In this document: in pieces, positions 20,654-29,600 of the stretch
Layout of the letters: each line of letters begins with the position of its first letter
How positions within the stretch are numbered: the stretch's first letter is position 1
Source of the DNA: Symbiodinium natans
Taxonomy: Eukaryota > Sar > Dinophyceae > Suessiales > Symbiodiniaceae
DNA: 64,000 nt
Reading direction: 5' to 3'
NCBI GenBank assembly: GCA_905221605.1
Contig: CAJNDS010001813.1
Coordinates: forward strand, 253,434-317,433
The notes under the pieces: generated by a model
What the model was told of the DNA's origin: nothing
The model's input: only the letters and a program-made list of their open reading frames with translations
Database searches by the model: none
Translations under genes and position numbers: made by a program

Positions 20654-20742
20654 GGACCTTCCGGAACTGGACCATCGTAAGCGTCATGGGGTCCATAGGA
20701 CTGTCCATGGCCATCCCCTCCAATGTCGACGAGAACCTGTGG
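20654..20742 (+). CDS. Exon-like island, plus strand, hydrophobic
   Basis: Eighty-nine bases between 'cccctactgcag' and GTAGCA read TFRNWTIVSVMGSIGLSM and then AIPSNVDENLW. Both splice sites are strong. The hydrophobic middle could be a membrane segment. The frame stays open past the donor. Function unknown. Confidence 0.47.
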
Positions 20743-20933
20743 GTAGCAGCGCCGGTTGAAGGGGCTTAGGGTTTCGGGTTTAGGGGTTTAGGGTTTTGGG
20801 TATAAGAGATGGGTTTTAGGGTTTGGGCCAAACAGGGGGAACTTGGTTGGCCCCTAAAAACACACTGCGCAAGCAAGCCTACGTTAGAGCCACTGACTCC
20901 CAAAAGGGAAAAGTATGATGTAAACTCCAAAAC

Positions 20934-20983
20934 CCTAAACCCTAAACCCTAAACCCTAAACCCTAAACCCTAAACCCTAATCC
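20934..20983 (-). repeat. CCCTAAA array
   Basis: Seven perfect units. Confidence 0.93.
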
Positions 20984-21032
20984 CTTTATTCCGTACGATA
21001 ACAAGGTCCGGAGAAGCAGAGATCGGCCCGTG

Positions 21033-21036
<4 letters not shown>

Positions 21037-21084
<48 letters not shown>
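21037..21084. repeat. CT/GA dinucleotide microsatellite
   Basis: About twenty-three CT units with one interruption. The minus-strand frame through it gives an Arg-Glu repeat and is not a gene. Confidence 0.97.
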
Positions 21085-21088
<4 letters not shown>

Positions 21089-21907
21089 CCCAAACTGTAT
21101 GACTACATGTGGGTGGTTGTCAAAATTATGGTCCCTTTTTGCGTCCCTACTATAATACGGCACCTAATATTTAGGGTACCCTAAACGGGATCATCATTTT
21201 GACAACCACCCATGTGTACGTGCTAGGCGGAACTAGCATGCGTGTACGCACGTAGCTAAATTTTTTGTACAGAATTATCCGAGCCTATATGCCAGCTCCA
21301 TGACGAAACTGACCATGGATGATCAAGGATGCCCTTGCACGGGCGGTCTCAGATGACTTAGCTAGTTCATGGTTGGGATAGTATTCAAATTTTACAATTA
21401 TGTTCCTTATTGGGTTTAAGTACCCTTAAAAATGTAAAATGTTTCCCAACTACGACAAAGTTAAGGCAGATCGAAGGAAAGGGTATTGGCGTGTCTGGGC
21501 AACGCAACCTCCCAAATGTTAAACCCTACACTATCCTCAGCCCGAAACTTTAAGCCCTACCCCCCCACCCACCCCCCCGCACCCCCCGCACTTAGGGTTT
21601 GGGGTTTAGGGTTTAGGGTTTAGGGTCTAGGGTTTAGGGTTTAGGTTCAGCCCACCCACCCCCCGCCAGTTCTAGGCCGGGAAGCAGGATGCGACGAAGG
21701 TGCGGGGCAGGGTTGACCTTGATTCCGCTGTCTTTCCTCGGTCGCTCTGGGATTTGGGTCGAGCAGTTTAGGGTTCAGCCCCTACACCCTCAACCCTAAA
21801 CCCTAAACCCTTTTAAGGGCCCCCCTTATCCTACCTAGGAGGCAGTACTGTGGCTACCGAATGCTGCGGATCTGTGGCGTCGACTCTGGGATCGGCCCAC
21901 CGCTGGC

Positions 21908-22032
21908 AGGGTTTAGGGTTTAGGGTTTAGGGTTTAGGGTTTAGGGTTTAGGGTTTAGGGTTTAGGGTTTAGGGTTTAGGGTTTAGGGTTTAGGGTTCAG
22001 GGTTCAGGGTTTAGGGTTTAGGGTTTAGGGTA
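21908..22032 (+). repeat. TTTAGGG array
   Basis: About seventeen units, two of them TTCAGGG. Confidence 0.95.
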
Positions 22033-22035
22033 GTT

Positions 22036-22176
22036 GCATGGGCCCTTGATATGGTCCCTAACCTCCTTTAGAGGGTTCTGATGCATGGGCCCTTAGCTTT
22101 TATAGTGTATATGAGGGATACATCTGGGGGTACCTTTTAAGGGCCTATACTAAGGGACCATGTAGCTACCCTTGTA
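22036..22176. mobile_element. 'gggcccatac' foldback copy
   Basis: Begins 'catgggcccttgatatggtc', passes 'ttctgatgcatgggccctta', and closes with 'aagggcctatactaagggac' and 'catgtagctaccctt'. It abuts the array 21908-22032. Confidence 0.6.
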
Positions 22177-22550
22177 TGGCAGATGTCCCGGGAACCCCAA
22201 CACACCTTCAACCCCAAACCCTTTACATCCTCAATGCCCTTAAAGCCCTGTGAGCCCCAAAAAACTTTTGAACAAACTCTATGTACCCTAGAAACCGAAA
22301 ACACCTTCAACCACATAGCCCAAACCGTAAAAACCGTACTTACTCTAAACCCAGACACCCTCATCCCTGAACCCTTGCACCCAAAAGACCCTAAAAACTT
22401 TGTAAACCCTGAGCCCGATAACAACGTTATAATCCTCATAATCCTCAGCCCTATATACACCCGACAGACCTATAAATCCTATCAAACGAGACCCTGTCCC
22501 CAAACCCTAAAGACCGTAAACCCTATAAACCCAAACTCGGCAGTTCCGTG
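22177..22550. other. Degenerate CCCTAAA-like tract
   Basis: C- and A-rich sequence with many decayed units (ccccaaac, ccctaaaaac, cctgagccc). The 172-codon plus frame beginning here is mostly translated decayed repeat. No gene is supported. Confidence 0.6.
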
Positions 22551-23750
22551 TACGAGATTTATGGAGTACGGGAGAGTTTGTGAAGAAGCAACAAGCGCAG
22601 CATTCCTGAAAAAGCCTATTTTCTTTGGGACTTCAGGTTCAGGATTGGCTTTATCGCATGTGCTGGCCCAGTGCTGGCGTGCCGGGTTTCGGATCTTCTG
22701 AGACTCGGCCCCAATTGTGTTTTGTCGGCTTTGACAAGTGCTCGGGACATGAGGCACAGCACAGGCCCTTGATTTTGTGGTCTTGCTGGCACGGAGACAG
22801 AAGGTGCAGAAGTGCACAGGTCTCGCTTCCAGTCGCTTCTTGCTTTGGGGTGTGTTTTCTGGGTTGGTTTTTTGCTACAGGACTGCAAGACTTGACCTTA
22901 ACTGTGACGTCTCTCTAGCCCCTATATACCCCAAACGCACGCATGCTGCTGCCAACGTGTTCAACCCAGCCTCAAAAGGTCGCGCTCTGCCCAAAGCACC
23001 AAGACGACGAAGCATTTGTTCATGCTTCCCGCAAGGGCTTCACATCTCTGGTCGCTCCTTCGAGATTGACCGTGCGAGAGTTCAATGTCGCCCGTTGTTT
23101 GCTTTGCAAGACGCAAAGCCTTGGCACCGATGTTCTTGACACGCAACTTCGTGACCGGACTGTACTCCTTTCGACTGTGCGCAGCGGTGGCCGCCGACAG
23201 GCCGAGCTCTTTGTAGGCTCTGGCCAAGCCTTTTCCTTGGTCACTCCCGATGACACGGCTGCCTTTGGAGACTCTGGCAGCGATGGAGGGCCAGCGAGCG
23301 CATAACAGCAACTTTGGCCGAGAGCTGGGGTTTCAAGGCGTAGTAATTTACGCCACAGTTTATGTTGGGAACACAGGGTTTTAGGGGTTTCGGGGGGTGC
23401 CAGGAAGCTCCCTCGACGTGGCTCTGGAGTGACAAGGATAGTCGAACCAGCATAACAGCAAGTAAGCATGCAACCTGGCAGCCTTGAAGACTATGCCATT
23501 TAAAGTGCTAAGGCATGCAAGTGTAAACCCCAACCTACAGAAGTTTTTGTTCCTTTCAGCCTTCGAACATCAAGACAGCCAGCACGCACCGAAGTCAGAA
23601 CCAAAAACGCGAACGCCCAGCCCTGACCCCAAGAATAGAAATAAGGCGTCTGTGTATCCATCTATCCACCTATCTATACACACTTGCTCATGCTTCAAAC
23701 TAAAGCAACCTGAACGGCTGCACATTGGGATGTTCCACTTTATATAAACA
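22551..23750. other. 1.2-kb unique segment without telomere-type units
   Basis: The longest repeat-free stretch outside the two retroelements. Several frames of 90-150 codons overlap on both strands and none is clearly coding throughout. The best candidate is the minus-strand frame 22961-23311, described separately. A microsatellite-like 'atccatctatccacctatct' lies near 23657. Confidence 0.6.
22961..23311 (-). pseudogene. Possible transposase remnant
   Basis: This minus-strand frame contains VIGSDQGKGLARAYKELG followed by AATAAHSRKEYSPVTKL. An Asp in 'SDxxxGLxRAYxxLG' followed by 'HSRKEY' resembles the second catalytic Asp region and the following His-Ser/Lys/Glu block of ISXO2-like DDE transposases. 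No first Asp or full-length domain is visible, so if real it is a fragment. It could equally be a chance open frame. Confidence 0.22.
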
Positions 23751-23868
23751 GTCCTTAATGGGGATTATATTAGGGGGTACCTTACACCCTGAACCCTGAA
23801 CCCTGAACCCTGAACCCTAAACCCTAAACCCTAAACCCTGAACTTCGTACAAGGGGGAACATTCCAAG
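23725..23868. mobile_element. Foldback element with CCCTGAA/CCCTAAA array in its core
   Basis: The left part is 'ttgggatgttccacttta' and 'aacagtccttaatggggatt'. The right part is only 'gtacaagggggaacattcca'. Between them, where the other copies carry the complementary arm, lie four CCCTGAA and four CCCTAAA units (23783-23841). Confidence 0.7.
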
Positions 23869-24273
23869 CTACACAGGTTGCCGACAAAGAGGCGAGACAA
23901 GGGCTAACGTCCAGTCGCCTTCGACTTCGACCTGCGGACAGAAACTCGATCTGAGATCTAGGATTAGGGTTCATGGCTTGGGGTTTAGGGCTTAGGGTGT
24001 CAGCAGAACCTCTTAACAAGGTCCCTTCTTGGAGAACCACAAGAGGGACACAGAAGGGCTATGAGGGGTCTCCCTAATCCTACTTGGGATCCTTTGTCAA
24101 CTGCCCAAACATCCTGAACAACAAGCCCAACAACACTTTTCAACACCTAGAAAGCCTGGAAACCCCATAAACCTTAAAGCCATAGAAACTCCCAAAAACC
24201 TCTAAATCCTCACTTTCAAAGGCCCGCCAAAAGAGCCCAGCTCCATGGAAACGCGCTTCTTGGCCACATAGGG

Positions 24274-24318
24274 TTTACTTGGAGGTTCATGGTACTTAGT
24301 AACTAATTATAACTGTAC
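24274..24318. mobile_element. Truncated 'aggttcatggtactta' foldback copy
   Basis: Left arm only: 'ttacttggaggttcatggta' continuing 'cttagtaactaattataact'. It shows the array-free sequence at the point where the 19534 copy carries TTTAGGG units. Confidence 0.75.
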
Positions 24319-24459
24319 ATTGCTGTGGCAGGGCTGTGGGACAGCGAGGTGCCACTGCCGTTTTCTCGGCTTCCGCTGCTACGCTCTGGAGTGCGACGGC
24401 TTTCGTCAACAAGTGCTTCCTGCGTCCCCTGCTAAGCTTGGCAAGCATTAGGCAGACGC
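24319..24459 (-). CDS. Exon-like island, minus strand, basic
   Basis: On the minus strand, after 'aaaccgttgcag', it reads GVCLMLAKLSRGRRKHLL, then TKAVALQSVAAEAEKTAV, to a possible GTACAG donor. The plus strand is also open (ATAVFSASAATLWSATAF), so the strand is a judgement. It could be the next exon of the minus-strand group 24834-26232. Confidence 0.36.
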
Positions 24460-24833
24460 CTGCAACGGTTTAGAGAAGACTAGCAGGATTTAGGGTTTAG
24501 GGTTCAGGGCCTGGTTTCGGGTTTGCCACATCTCGTCCAGCTGGCCCCAAGTGCGACTGACGCATCTCGTTCATTTACCTCCAAACCTCTAAACACTAAA
24601 CCCCCCCAAACTTCTAAATTGCAAAAACCCTTAACCAGCCTAATCAAGCCCCGGAAACCCTAAAGCCCTAAAACCAAAAACCCCAAAACCGCAAACCCTC
24701 GAACCCTCAAACCCTCCTTCCCTAAATACTAAGCCCACCCCTGCTGCCAAAGAGGCTTCGCGCCCCCCCCCCCCCCCTCTCCCAAACCCTAAACCCTCAA
24801 CCCCAAACACCGCCCCACACCCCCCCCGCACAC

Positions 24834-24896
24834 CTCCTCGATTCCCTGGGCATATGGGCCCTGGTCAATATCGTAGAAGGTCATGGCCACGTGATC
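24834..24896 (-). CDS. Exon-like island, VAMTFYDIDQGPYAQGIEE
   Basis: Exactly 63 bases (21 codons, phase 0) on the minus strand, from 'cccctcgaag' to a GTGTGC donor. It reads DHVAMTFYDIDQGPYAQG then IEE. MTFYDID looks like a beta strand and turn of a secreted-type domain. The next island upstream (25045-25122) ends FRDHVTKQPIILDPR, which fits as the preceding piece of the same domain. Confidence 0.55.
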
Positions 24897-24949
24897 CTTC
24901 GAGGGGGTTCCAGGGCTTAGGGCTTAGGGTGTGACCCTACAGTAGACCC

Positions 24950-25044
24950 CTTAACCCTGAACCCTAAACCCCAAACCCCAAACCCTAAACCCTAAACCCT
25001 AAACCCTAAAACCCTAAACCCTAAACCCTAAACCCTAAACCCTG
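24950..25044 (-). repeat. CCCTAAA array, probable intron content
   Basis: About thirteen units directly abutting the exon-like island 25045-25122 on its donor side. Confidence 0.9.
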
Positions 25045-25122
25045 CCGGGGGTCGAGGATGATCGGCTGCTTCGTCACATGATCCCGGAAGGTCACTCGAA
25101 GGTCGGCTTGAGAAAGCTCAGC
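25045..25122 (-). CDS. Exon-like island, LRVTFRDHVTKQPIILDPR
   Basis: On the minus strand, after 'ccctcaag', it reads AELSQADLRVTFRDHVTK and then QPIILDPR. It is followed at once by CAG and GGTTTAGGG. Sequence content fits with 24834-24896 as consecutive exons. With a GT donor (CAGG|GTTTAG) the frame does not carry over; it does if the intron starts one base earlier (CAG|GGTTTAG). Confidence 0.5.
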
Positions 25123-25165
25123 CTTGAGGGTTTAGGGTTAGGGTTTAGGTTTAGGGTTTAGGGAT

Positions 25166-25246
25166 ACTGAAGCCTAGTTAAGGTCATGTAAGCGGGGAAC
25201 CCAGGGGGGGGGGGGGGTAGTATAGAGGGGGTAGAAGGGAAACCCA
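25166..25246 (+). repeat. Dispersed repeat copy, 'tagtatagaggggg' family
   Basis: Shares 'gaagcctagttaaggtcat', a G run and 'gtagtatagagggggtag' with 484-638. Confidence 0.5.
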
Positions 25247-25487
25247 GCTGGGTGGAGGGAGTTGGGGCTTACGGCTTTGGGTTCCTTGGCTAGGGTTCAG
25301 GGTTCAGGGTTCAGGGTTGAGGGTTTAGGGCTTAGGGCTTAGGGTTAAGGGTTAACGGCTTAGGGTTTCGGGCTTAGGGCTTAGGATTCAGGGCTCAGGG
25401 TTTAAAACTTTGACATACGGGTTTTCGAAACGGGGGGCAGCTCAGCCTTGGATTTCGGGTTTCGGGTTGAGCGTTTAGGGATTGAAC

Positions 25488-25514
25488 CCATCTTGCCGGT
25501 TTGTTGAGATGGGC
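25488..25514 (-). CDS. Micro-exon-like island, AHLNKPARW
   Basis: Nine codons, phase 0, on the minus strand between 'cccttcgag' and GTTCAA. It lies in the minus-strand group 24834-26232. It is short enough to be chance. Confidence 0.28.
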
Positions 25515-25550
25515 CTCGAAGGGAGCCCAAACACTAAACAAAAACGGCTA

Positions 25551-25666
25551 AACCCTAAACCCTAAACCCTAAACCCTAAACCCTAAACCCTAAACCCTAA
25601 ACCCTAAACCCTAAACCCTAAACCCTAAACCCTAAACCCTAAACCCTAAACCCTAAACCCTAAACC
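25551..25666 (-). repeat. CCCTAAA array
   Basis: About sixteen perfect units. Confidence 0.96.
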
Positions 25667-26118
25667 TTGCCCGTTAAGCACCTTATAACTTGCTGGCTAT
25701 AAAGTATATGCTCCACAGTGGAAACCTTTAAAAAAAGTCTTAGGAATTCAGGGCCTACGGGGCCGACTCGCCGGTTAAGAGGCGCCTTGTAAGGGTTCAA
25801 GGTTTAGAGCCCTAAACTCTAAACCCCAAACCCAAAACTCAAAACCCTAAACCCTAAACCCTAAACCCTAAACCCCAAACCCAAAACTCAAAACCCTAAA
25901 CCCAAAAACCCTAAAATGCCCTAAAGCCTGCCAGAGCAAGAAGTTGCTGTGCTCCAAACCGGCCACGATAAGCGCATGTTCCCAAAAGCGCCACTAGCGC
26001 TAACAGCAGTAACGGTTAGGAACCATAACTACTAAAAAGCCCTAGGAACCCTGAAAACCCTAAACCCTCCCAAAACAAGCCCTAAAGCCTAAAGCCTAAA
26101 CCCTAAACCCCCCCTCAC

Positions 26119-26232
26119 CCCCCCCATTCCTCCCCCAGAGCTGACCAAGGGGCCACGTTGAGGGAGCCGTACTTGCCATGCATCCCGAACATCTTGCTGT
26201 CGTGCTCCCGGAAGTCTTTCATGGCGTTGAAC
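26119..26232 (-). CDS. Exon-like island, FNAMKDFREHDSKMFGMHGK
   Basis: On the minus strand, after 'cctcgag', it reads FNAMKDFREHDSKMFGMH, then GKYGSLNVAPWSALGEE to a GTGAGG donor. It is strongly protein-like and is the most upstream exon of the minus-strand group. If that gene is real, the LTR element at 26276 sits in the intron just upstream of this exon. Confidence 0.5.
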
Positions 26233-26245
26233 CTCGAGGCTTGGG

Positions 26246-26275
26246 GGTTTAGGGTTTAGGGTTTAGGGTTTAGGG
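26246..26275 (+). repeat. TTTAGGG array interrupted by the LTR element
   Basis: Four units run up to the 5' LTR. The last five bases, TAGGG, are repeated immediately after the 3' LTR. Confidence 0.95.
26271..26275. repeat. Left target-site duplication TAGGG
   Basis: TAGGG precedes the 5' LTR and recurs at 35123-35127. Removing one copy restores the heptamer phase of the array (TTTAGGG then TTTAGGG), so this is a real 5-bp duplication and not just array sequence. Confidence 0.9.
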
Positions 26276-26562
26276 TGCGGAGCTGCAATTGGTATTGTAG
26301 AAAGGAGTTAGTGTTGGAAGTTGGAAGGGTTAATGAACCCGGTAATCGTATTTGGCTCAAGATGGGCTTGAACAGAAAGCCACAAGTTCAAAAAGAAGTG
26401 CCTGGGTTCTTAGGGTTTGGTAAGGGTGTGGATTCCTTCCCCCTTTCCTTCCCCCCTGGGTTGCTCTTATCCGTGTTCTTGGTTGTTTCTTGGTTCGATC
26501 TGGGAAATATAAGTTCAGGGCGATTAGGGGAGTTGATTTCCTTCCTTGGTTGTCCCCCCGTA
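26276..26562 (+). repeat. 5' LTR
   Basis: 287 bp, starting TGCGGAGC and ending CCCCCCGTA. It differs from the 3' LTR only at 26482 (G; the 3' LTR has T at 35042). The sequence immediately downstream (ggttatgagccc) does not start with TGG, so no canonical tRNA primer site is obvious. The large reading frame is open through the LTR but is unlikely to start there. Confidence 0.92.
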
Positions 26563-26628
26563 GGTTATGAGCCCAAATTAGGTTCCCTGCGGTTAAGTGT
26601 TCTTTCAAGGTTTTGGGATCAAGAAGCA

Positions 26629-29600
26629 ATGCCTTCCCCGAAGCGATGGCTCCAACTTGCCTCGGATGGTGGACAAGATGGTGGAGCTGGAAATGGTGCA
26701 GCTGAGTCTCTGGGTGAAAGATCGGTGTTGGAAGAGGTGATTCCCGACGCTGAAGTACATCTGGAAGAGGCCTTGGTTGCAGAAAGCCCCAATGCGGGTA
26801 TGAATCCCAATAGGGATATGGTTAGCAATGCTGAAGCTGAAGGACGTGCTGTTTCTGTACCGCCAAAGCCTGGTGAAAAAAGGAACTGGGATGCGACTGG
26901 TGGCATAGATCGTGAAATGGAGGTGACTGTTTTACGAGTGTTACACAAACACGGGTACCAGCCGTCGTCTTCGACTTCGGGTCGAATGGTAGACCAAGAG
27001 TCTCAGACCGATCTGATTGGAGAAGTGCTACAAGCGACCAGGAGGCCGTTGAACAAGATCAAAAAGGGTCCATCTTCGAGTTCCCAAGGTGGTGGAAGCG
27101 GTCACAAACAGAAGGGTGCGGACGGCTTTGAAGCTGCACCTGCTGCTGAATACGCCATGGGGGAGGAGGAGATCCTACAGATGGAGGCTGAACGGTTGCG
27201 ACAGCTGTCAGAAGAAGAGGACGAGATGCGACAGGTTTCTGAAAGGGACGGTTTTCGGAAAGACGAGCATCTGATCCAAGCGTGTGATGGCACAATGTGG
27301 GAATTGCACCTCCATGAAGATGGGAGACAATATTATTACTGCCTGGATACGCACGAAACCAAGTGGACATTGCCGGTGGTAGGTGAAAAGGTGAAGAGTG
27401 ACGAGGTGGTTGGGTCTCCTTTGGGCAATGAGCTGGAAATGGAGGCGGCACTGGATTCTTCATCCTCTACTCCGAAGACTGAGTCTACGAGGGCATTCCA
27501 GGGTAGTGTAAATAGTTTAGGTGAAAAAGATTTTTCCTCTACTATCAGGGATAGCGGTCCTAGGGCTGATGGTGACGCCCCGACCTCGGGTTCTCCTGAT
27601 GAGGAAGGGATTCCTGGGAACCAAGCCAACATCGCTGGAGCTCAACACCTGGATCGGGAAGAAACAGAAGCGCTTTCTGAGGGTGGGGCAGCGATGGAAT
27701 TGGTGGATCCAGAAGAGAAAATGCCCAATGAGGTGATCGGAACTGTGTCGGCTGCAGAAGAGCGAGTGGTGGATGTGGTACCTGTTGTTCAGGAAGGTGG
27801 TCCTGGAGATTCGGAGGATGGAGAGAAAAAGTTGTGTGTTACGACTGAGGAGGTCTCTTCGTTTGGTGCCAAGAATTCTGCCATTCAAGGGGAAAAAGAA
27901 GCTTCTGGAATAGCTGGAGACACGGATGATCTGAAAAATGAGGCCTGGAGCGCCAATGATGCGCGGGTTGATGCGCCAGATATTACCTGGAGTGCGAAGG
28001 AAGCACGGGTTGAGGTGCATGTGGTGGTACGTTCCACGGGCGACTGCAACAATGGGGCGCAGGTCTCCGCAGCAGCTGATGATGGAGGTTCACAGGTGGA
28101 CGCACTGGTGCAACCTGAAGTTAGCAGCGAGGAACGAAATGACAAGGGCTACACCGGAGCCAATGAGGCAGCTGTGGTCAATGATGGTGGAAATTCTCCT
28201 TTGGAGGCCATGGAACCAAAGGAGCCTGCGGTGGAAGAAAGCGTGCCTGCCGTGGATGATCGACTCAATTGCCCTGCAGTGGAAGAAGATTTGCCTGCTG
28301 CAGAAGGTGAGACAAAGGACTCCAATGATGGGTCCACTCCCATGAAGGGAGAAGCGTTGCCGTCTGGAAGTTCACCGGAAGTCGACACCGAGCGAACTAC
28401 AGCAGATGAGGCAAAGCCGTTGGCGGAGAAAAAGGGAGGTCCTGAAATCCAGGAGCACAAAAAAGATGAGCTTGTGGGACTCGTGGAGCAGGACGAGCAG
28501 TGTGACCCAAAGGTGAAGACAAAGGATGCGCCAGGAGCCGATGATACAGAGATGGTTTCTGAAGAGCGTGTAAAGAAAGTGCCCCGAGCGGGAGCCTTGG
28601 AGTCACCTGGGCCACATTGCTATCAAGAGGGAGATGAGATCATGGGTCTAGTGCGCTGCATCAATGGGTATGGAGCCTTTTTGGACCATGGGGATATGAA
28701 TGTATTGATTCCTGCAGAAGGGAACAATGCATATCAGTTCAAGTTTGGTGATACTGTCAATGGAACAGTGAAACGAGTGGAAGATGATGGTACCATAATC
28801 TTGGACACCTTTCTGGTTTTGGAAGAGGACGTGGAGGACTCTTCTTCGACGCTGCGGAAATGGAAACCCAGCGGCTGGAGTACGTGGTGGACGGATTCAT
28901 GGTATGCTGGTCAATGGTACCAAGATTCCAACGGTCAATGGGACTGGAAACAGGAGGAAGAGCAATCCGATGAAGAGCTTGTGGTACAGGAGTTGTCTTC
29001 TGAAGAACGAAAAGAAAGGCAACTTTATGGAGAAAAGATCTACAAAGCTCTTCTGGAGAATGGAAATGAAGAGGAAGCCTATGTTGGCAAAATTACTGGG
29101 ATGCTGTTAGGTCGGCCGATGGAAGATTTACAGGAGTGTGTTGCGGATCAGGCATTCCTCAATGCGGAAGCTCGGCGCGCGTATGGCATCTTGCAAGATG
29201 ATGGTTGGGAGCCTGATGGTACAGAAAACACAGGTTTGGGGGAGTTAACCACCTTTTCCCGAACACAGTACCACAACGCGCTCTTCGAACTGGCACGTAG
29301 GAAAAGGAGATTTTCTCGACCAGTTGTGGGTGATGCGGTGGCAGTGGTGCTGGATCAAGGGGAAGAGGAGTTTTGGAACGCGCTTTGGTTGGACACCAAG
29401 CTATTTTTGCAGGAGCTTGATGGTGCAGTGCAATCCATGAGCAAAAGGGAGAACAAGCCAATGGAAGCCTACATGGATCCTGACCAGTACAAAAAGGCTT
29501 ACATGACACCAAAGACGGTGTTGTCACCTGGTTACAGCAAGCTGTGCAGGTTCTTCAATAAGGGAAGGTGTCGCAATGGCGATGGGTGTCCCTATGAGCA

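Larger units (their letters stand above)
391..26275. other. Mosaic of telomere-type arrays, foldback elements and exon-like islands
   Basis: Arrays of TTTAGGG or CCCTAAA, often with variant units, alternate with unique islands of about 50-150 bp and small inverted-repeat elements. Orientation of the G-rich strand flips repeatedly, so this is not a chromosome terminus. No long conserved ORF is present. Islands that read as exons, larger arrays and recognised foldback copies are listed separately. The remaining spacers show nothing I can name. Confidence 0.9.

Noticed and set aside
22183-22701. 172-codon plus-strand ORF
   Set aside because: Its first two thirds translate decayed CCCTAAA-like repeat, and several other frames are equally open in the rest.
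391-26275. CRISPR-like arrangement of short direct repeats separated by unique spacers
   Set aside because: The repeat is the TTTAGGG heptamer in variable copy number and both orientations, spacers vary from 30 to over 1000 bases, and no cas genes occur. The DNA is eukaryotic.
26563-26582. tRNA primer-binding site after the 5' LTR
   Set aside because: The sequence starts GGTTATGAG without the expected TGG, and I could not match it to a tRNA 3' end.
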